From the NCBI GenBank assembly GCA_007123575.1, contig SKKV01000234.1:1-26634 (forward strand): a DNA stretch of 26,634 nucleotides, read 5' to 3'. A program made the translations under genes and the position numbers. The stretch comes from Wenzhouxiangella sp. Lineage in GTDB: Bacteria; Pseudomonadota; Gammaproteobacteria; Xanthomonadales; Wenzhouxiangellaceae. This document shows, piece after piece, positions 23,023-26,634 of this stretch. The notes under the pieces are model-generated. The model was not told the origin of the DNA. It did no database searches and worked only from the letters and a program-made list of their open reading frames with translations. How positions within the stretch are numbered: the first letter of the stretch is position 1; each line of letters starts with the position of its first letter.

Positions 23023-23499
23023 ATGTCCTCCAACAATGGGGCGGATAACGCCAGTCAGCGCCGCATTGCCATCGCGGTGGCGCGCTTCAACGAACAGGTC
23101 ACCGGCATGATGCTGGACGGATGCCGCCAGACGCTGCTTGACGCCGGGCTGGCCGAGCAGGACCTGGAAATCCACCAGGTGCCCGGCGCCTGGGAACTGC
23201 CGCTGGCCTGTCAGCTGCTGGCAGAAAGCGACCGCTTTCATGCCGTGATTGCCATTGGCGCGGTCATTCGTGGTGAGACCTCGCACTTCGATTTCATCAG
23301 CGCCGAATGCACGGCAGGTTTGCAGCGCGTTGGCCTCGATACCGGCGTGCCGGTGGCTTTTGGCGTGCTCACCGCTGAGAACGGCGAGCAGGCCCTGGAG
23401 CGAGCCGATCCGGCCCGCAAGAACAAGGGCCGCGAAGCGGCGCTGGCTGCGCTGGACATGATTGCGCTGAAGGCGGAGTTGGCCGGTGACTGCGGGTAA
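23023..23499 (+). CDS. ribH: 6,7-dimethyl-8-ribityllumazine synthase
   Basis: Condenses the RibD product with DHBP to form lumazine; usually a hollow capsid-like or pentameric assembly. The 158 residues contain ARFNEQVTGMMLDG near 20, VPGAWELPLA near 53, AIGAVIRGETSHFDF with catalytic His88, and PVAFGVLTAENGEQALERA. I chose the ATG at 23023, five bases after the ribB stop; a TTG at 23014 would overlap that stop and add three residues. It overlaps nusB by 14 bases. Confidence 0.96.
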   Translation: MSSNNGADNASQRRIAIAVARFNEQVTGMMLDGCRQTLLDAGLAEQDLEIHQVPGAWELPLACQLLAESDRFHAVIAIGAVIRGETSHFDFISAECTAGLQRVGLDTGVPVAFGVLTAENGEQALERADPARKNKGREAALAALDMIALKAELAGDCG

Positions 23500-23962
23500 G
23501 CGCGGCAAGCGTCGCAACGAGTCGCCGTACGAGCCGCGCAAGCGGGCTCGCCGCCGGGCGCTGCAGGCCTTGTACCAGTGGCAGCTTAACGACGATTCGG
23601 CCGCCTCGATCATTGAGCAGTTCGTTGAAGAGCAGAATTTCGACGGTGTCGACCAGGCTTATTTCGAAACCCTGGTACGCGAAGTGGTCAGCCGCCGCGA
23701 CGAGCTTGACGAGGCGGTTTCCCCGTTCGTGCAGCGCTCGGAGGCCGGCATCGACCAGATGGAGCGGGTGGTCCTGCGCCTGGGCGCCTGCGAGCTGATG
23801 TTTCACCCCGAAACGCCGTATCGCGTGGTCATCGACGAGGCCGTTGAACTGGCCCACCGCTTTGGCGCCGAGCAGGCCCATACCTTCATCAACGGGGTCC
23901 TCGATCGACTGGCCTCGCAGACCCGCACCCTGGAGCGTCAGGCCGAACAGCAAGGTGAGTGA
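23486..23962 (+). CDS. nusB: transcription antitermination factor NusB
   Basis: Binds boxA RNA with S10 (NusE) in rRNA antitermination. The 158 residues include a basic N-terminus, RKRARRRALQALYQWQLN near 18-35, RRDELDEAVSPFV, ERVVLRLGACELMFHPETPYRVVIDEAVELAHRFG in the helical core, and FINGVLDRLA. The start is GTG at 23486 with GGAG seven bases upstream, inside the end of ribH. NusB in the riboflavin cluster, directly before thiL, is a standard arrangement. It overlaps thiL by eight bases. Confidence 0.95.
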   Translation: MTAGKRGKRRNESPYEPRKRARRRALQALYQWQLNDDSAASIIEQFVEEQNFDGVDQAYFETLVREVVSRRDELDEAVSPFVQRSEAGIDQMERVVLRLGACELMFHPETPYRVVIDEAVELAHRFGAEQAHTFINGVLDRLASQTRTLERQAEQQGE

Positions 23963-24899
23963 ATTTGCGCTGATCGAGCGCATTCGCGCCCGCGCCCGCA
24001 CGGACAAGTCCGTCCTGCTGGGCATCGGTGACGATGCCGCTGTGATCCAGCCCGCGCCCGGCCTTGCCCTGGTCGCCACCACCGACTCCCTGGTCCTGGA
24101 CCGCCATTTCCGCAGCGATTGGCCGGCGGCCGATATTGGCCACCTGGCTGCGGCGGTCAACTTCAGCGACCTGGCCGCCATGGCCGCCCGACCGCGCTGG
24201 GCGCTATTGGCGCTGACCCTGCCAGATGCCGACCAGGCCTGGCTGGACGGCTTTCTCGAAGGCTTCTTGAGCCTGTGTCACCAGTTCGACACCTGCCTGG
24301 TCGGAGGTAACCTGTCGTCCGGGCCGCTCAATATCGGCGTCCAGCTGCTGGGGGAAGTCGAGCCTGGGCGGATGACCCGACGCGGCAGGGCTAGTCCAGG
24401 TGATTGGTTGGCCGTCACCGGGACACTCGGCGATGCCGCCGCTGCGCTGGCCCTGGGCGAAAAGGCCTCAGTGGGCCTGCGCCAGCGGCTGCATCGGCCC
24501 ACGCCACGGGTGGCTGCGGGCCAGGCGCTGGCTGAGCAGGCCAGTGCCATGATTGATGTTTCCGACGGTTTACTGGCTGACTTGGTCCACCTGCTGGCGC
24601 CGGGGCAGGGTGCCGAGCTGAAACTGGCCGACCTGCCGTGCTCGGACGTGCTGGAGCAGGCCATGCCAGATCTCGACACCCGCTGGCCCTTGCAACTGAC
24701 CGGCGGCAATGACTACGAACTCTTGCTTACTCTGGCGCCGTCGCGACTCACCGAAGCCGAGGCAGCCTGCGCGGACCTGGGTTTGCCCATAACTGTTTTC
24801 GGCCGCGTCAACTCGGGCGGGGCGATAGAATGCAGACAAGCTGACGGAAGCCTGCTGGAGATGCCCCGTGGTGGATGGGACCACTTTGACCCGCGCTGA
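23955..24899 (+). CDS. thiL: thiamine-monophosphate kinase-like protein ThiL, variant motifs
   Basis: Expected to phosphorylate thiamine phosphate to thiamine diphosphate. From the GTG at 23955 the 314 residues begin SEFALIERI, as ThiL usually does, and hold GIGDDAAV, TTDSLV with the later RHF, AVNFSDLAAM, SPGDWLAVTGTLGDAAAALAL and IDVSDGLLADLVHLL. Two normally invariant spots differ: GGDTT is replaced by GGNLS (Asn119 at the place of the metal-binding aspartate), and GGEDYEL by GGNDYEL (Asn252). The other metal-binding aspartates are kept. Reduced activity or altered substrate use is possible. The frame is open further upstream, but that part is nusB read out of frame. It overlaps pgpA by 32 bases. 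Confidence 0.9.
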   Translation: MSEFALIERIRARARTDKSVLLGIGDDAAVIQPAPGLALVATTDSLVLDRHFRSDWPAADIGHLAAAVNFSDLAAMAARPRWALLALTLPDADQAWLDGFLEGFLSLCHQFDTCLVGGNLSSGPLNIGVQLLGEVEPGRMTRRGRASPGDWLAVTGTLGDAAAALALGEKASVGLRQRLHRPTPRVAAGQALAEQASAMIDVSDGLLADLVHLLAPGQGAELKLADLPCSDVLEQAMPDLDTRWPLQLTGGNDYELLLTLAPSRLTEAEAACADLGLPITVFGRVNSGGAIECRQADGSLLEMPRGGWDHFDPR

Positions 24900-25365
24900 A
24901 ACGCGCCGAATCGCCCTGGCCACGCCAACTGGCTTTCTCGCCTTTGGCCTAGGCAGCGGCCTCAGCCCGGTTGCCCCCGGAACCGCCGGCACCATCGCTG
25001 CCATTCCGCTGGCCGCGGTCCTGCTGCAGCTGCCGTTCTGGTGGGCGTTGGGCGCAATCGTGCTGGCCTTCGTGGTTGGCGTGTGGCTATGCGGCGTCAC
25101 CGGACGTGCTCTGGGCGTGCACGATCACGGCGGCATCGTCTGGGATGAGTTCGTTGGCCTCTGGCTGGTGCTGTTGTTTGTGCCGTTCGAATGGACCTGG
25201 TGGCTGGCCAGCTTCGTCCTGTTCCGACTGTTCGATATCCTCAAACCCTGGCCGATACGCTGGCTGGACCGGCGCGTGCACGGCGGCTTCGGCGTTATGG
25301 CCGACGACGCTCTGGCCGCCGTTTATGCGTTGGTGCCGCTACTGGTCGTTCTGTATCTCGTTTAG
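24868..25365 (+). CDS. pgpA: phosphatidylglycerophosphatase A
   Basis: Inner-membrane phosphatase that removes phosphate from phosphatidylglycerophosphate to give phosphatidylglycerol. The 165 residues have GSGLSPVAPGTAGT near 28, HDHGGIVWDEFVG near 85-97 (the acidic metal-binding motif), FDILKPWPIRWLDRR, and GGFGVMADDALAAVYA, plus several hydrophobic segments. The start is GTG at 24868 with GGAG seven bases upstream within thiL; a second GTG follows immediately. It ends the cluster and overlaps the converging TPR gene by 27 bases at its 3' end. Confidence 0.95.
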   Translation: MVDGTTLTRAETRRIALATPTGFLAFGLGSGLSPVAPGTAGTIAAIPLAAVLLQLPFWWALGAIVLAFVVGVWLCGVTGRALGVHDHGGIVWDEFVGLWLVLLFVPFEWTWWLASFVLFRLFDILKPWPIRWLDRRVHGGFGVMADDALAAVYALVPLLVVLYLV

Positions 25366-26634
25366 TTCCAACTGATCCAGCGCCATCAACTGGTCGTGGA
25401 TCGCCCTCAAAGGGCCTGGCAATGCGTCCGGATCATCGGTATCCAGAATGCCGAGCGCATCTTCGCGTAGCGTTGCCGCGCGCTCGGCCTGACCGACTGC
25501 GAGCAAATTGTGGTAAAGATAGTATGCGCGATTGACGCGGACATGATGGTTGGGTGGCCATTCGTCAACGCTTCTGAGAAAGATCGCTTCCATCGCAGGC
25601 AAGCTTTCCTCGGGCTGCCCTCCGAGCATCTGGTTTCTGACCTGATGGACCCTGGCAGCGTCCACGTGGCGATGGTCTGCGCCAAGTTGTTCGATGCGCT
25701 GTTCCAGGACGCGAGCAATCACCTTGTCGGCTTCATCATGTCGACCCATTCGCATCAAAATGCCGGTCAGGACCTCTTCAGCTTGCAGCGTGTCCAGGTG
25801 GTTGTGCCCCAGCAGCAAGCGCCGTTGTTCGACGACTTCTTCGAGCAGGGCCAGCGCCTCTTCATGTTGCTCCAGACGACTCAGCAGGCCGCCGAGGTTG
25901 AGCCGGGAGCGCAGGGTTTCCGGGTGCGCTGCACCCAGGGTCTCGGTGCGCAGATTGAGCGTTTGTTCCAACAGAGGCAAGGCTTCATCGGTGCGATTTA
26001 GTTGCATCAGCGTGATCGCCTTGTTGTTCATTGCCCGCAGTGAATTCGGGTGGCGAAGTCCATGCACCCGCTGCATGATGTCAACGGTCTCCTCTTGTAC
26101 TCGAAGCGCTTCTTCGAACTGGTCGTTGGCGCCCAGAGATGCTGCCAGGTTGAGCAGGCTGCCGCCCAGTTGCAATTCATTGTTCAGCCTGCGCCAAGCT
26201 GCAACTTCCTCGGCGAAGTAACGCTGGGCACTACCTAAATCCCGCGCGCGAGCGTGGACATAGCCGGCATTACCAATCAGCTTGACAGTGATTTCATCGT
26301 CATGGCCAAAGCTTTTCTCAGCAAGATCAAGCGCCTTGGTTATCTGTCGGATGGCTTCTTCCGTGTTGCCAGTTTCTACCAGGGACACAGCCCAGTAGCC
26401 GCGCATCTGAACAGCCAGCCCGGCCGGGTCGTCCTCCAGCTGCTCAGCATCGGCGGTCAAGGTCTCCAAGGCAGCCAGGCTGCGCTCGCGCTCACCCACA
26501 TCAAACCAGGCTGAGGCCTGCCAGTAGCGGGCCTCTATGATTCTGGCCGCATCCGACTCGCCAGCCGCCGCCAGTCGCTCCAGCAGAGTTTCAGTCAGCT
26601 CTGGCAGCACGCTGGAAATGCCCAGCGCGTTGTA
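25339..26634 (-). CDS. TPR protein, kinesin-light-chain-like repeats (5' end outside window)
   Basis: The frame stays open to the right edge, so 431 C-terminal residues are seen and the N-terminus is missing. About seven helical repeats of roughly 42 residues are present, with units such as HPETLRSRLNLGGLLSRLEQ and HEEALALLEEVVEQRRLLLG, the longer-repeat pattern of kinesin light chain and TPR_10/TPR_12 families. Such C-terminal arrays are often attached to serine/threonine protein kinase or winged-helix domains in gammaproteobacteria, but nothing visible here shows which. The last seven codons before the stop (the ELNEIQNDQ tail) are antisense to the end of pgpA. It is a protein-interaction scaffold by inference only. 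Confidence 0.82.
   Translation of the reverse strand, partial: YNALGISSVLPELTETLLERLAAAGESDAARIIEARYWQASAWFDVGERERSLAALETLTADAEQLEDDPAGLAVQMRGYWAVSLVETGNTEEAIRQITKALDLAEKSFGHDDEITVKLIGNAGYVHARARDLGSAQRYFAEEVAAWRRLNNELQLGGSLLNLAASLGANDQFEEALRVQEETVDIMQRVHGLRHPNSLRAMNNKAITLMQLNRTDEALPLLEQTLNLRTETLGAAHPETLRSRLNLGGLLSRLEQHEEALALLEEVVEQRRLLLGHNHLDTLQAEEVLTGILMRMGRHDEADKVIARVLEQRIEQLGADHRHVDAARVHQVRNQMLGGQPEESLPAMEAIFLRSVDEWPPNHHVRVNRAYYLYHNLLAVGQAERAATLREDALGILDTDDPDALPGPLRAIHDQLMALDQLELNEIQNDQ

Noticed and set aside
23844..23954. N-terminal extension of thiL
   Set aside because: The extra 37 codons are nusB in another frame and encode Pro/Ser/Arg-rich sequence; the GTG at 23955 gives the normal ThiL start.
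1..26634. tRNA, rRNA, CRISPR array, insertion sequence or prophage genes
   Set aside because: No cloverleaf-like segment, spaced repeat array, transposase or phage motif was seen; intergenic gaps are short.

Overview
The window reads as chromosomal DNA of a moderately GC-rich gammaproteobacterium. Evidence is the end of the alpha ribosomal operon (rpsM-rpsK-rpsD-rpoA-rplQ), the cluster nrdR-ribD-ribE-ribB(A)-ribH-nusB-thiL-pgpA, and a RarD, an RfaH-type NusG paralogue and a TviB that closely resemble gammaproteobacterial versions. An affiliation near Xanthomonadales/Chromatiales (Wenzhouxiangella-like) is a guess from gene content and is not proven here. No rRNA, tRNA, CRISPR array, IS element or phage gene was seen.

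Layout. (1) 45-2924, + strand: alpha operon, closed by a clear rho-independent terminator at 2945-2980. (2) 3031-7294, + strand: asmA-like, rarD and an ABC exporter, joined by stop/start overlaps. They meet, over a hairpin, a minus-strand pair: a YSC84/SYLF lipoprotein and a hemolysin III/TrhA membrane protein. (3) 8688-8828: remnant of an acetyltransferase-like gene. (4) 8807-15460, minus strand: a polysaccharide-precursor cluster, in transcription order rfaH-like, manB/cpsG, ugd, UDP-glucuronate 4-epimerase, tviB and a CpsB-type PHP phosphatase. It should supply mannose-1-phosphate, UDP-GlcA, UDP-GalA and an N-acetylated hexosaminuronate, yet no glycosyltransferase, flippase or polymerase lies in the window. 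(5) 15568-17843: an AraC-family regulator divergent from alkane 1-monooxygenase alkB, with a palindrome between them, followed by a DUF1622 gene. (6) 18308-25365, + strand: glyA, a heptamer-repeat intergenic element, then nrdR and the riboflavin/nusB/thiL/pgpA genes, tightly packed and mostly overlapping. (7) 25339-26634, minus strand: a kinesin-light-chain-like TPR protein cut by the window edge and overlapping pgpA tail to tail.

Most of the window is housekeeping. The points I would look at again are the alkB/araC operator-like palindrome, the degenerate GTP cyclohydrolase II half of RibB(A), the altered motifs of ThiL, the RfaH-type gene heading a precursor-only operon, the heptamer array between glyA and nrdR, and the gene remnant beside trhA. 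I do not see a clearly new multi-gene system.
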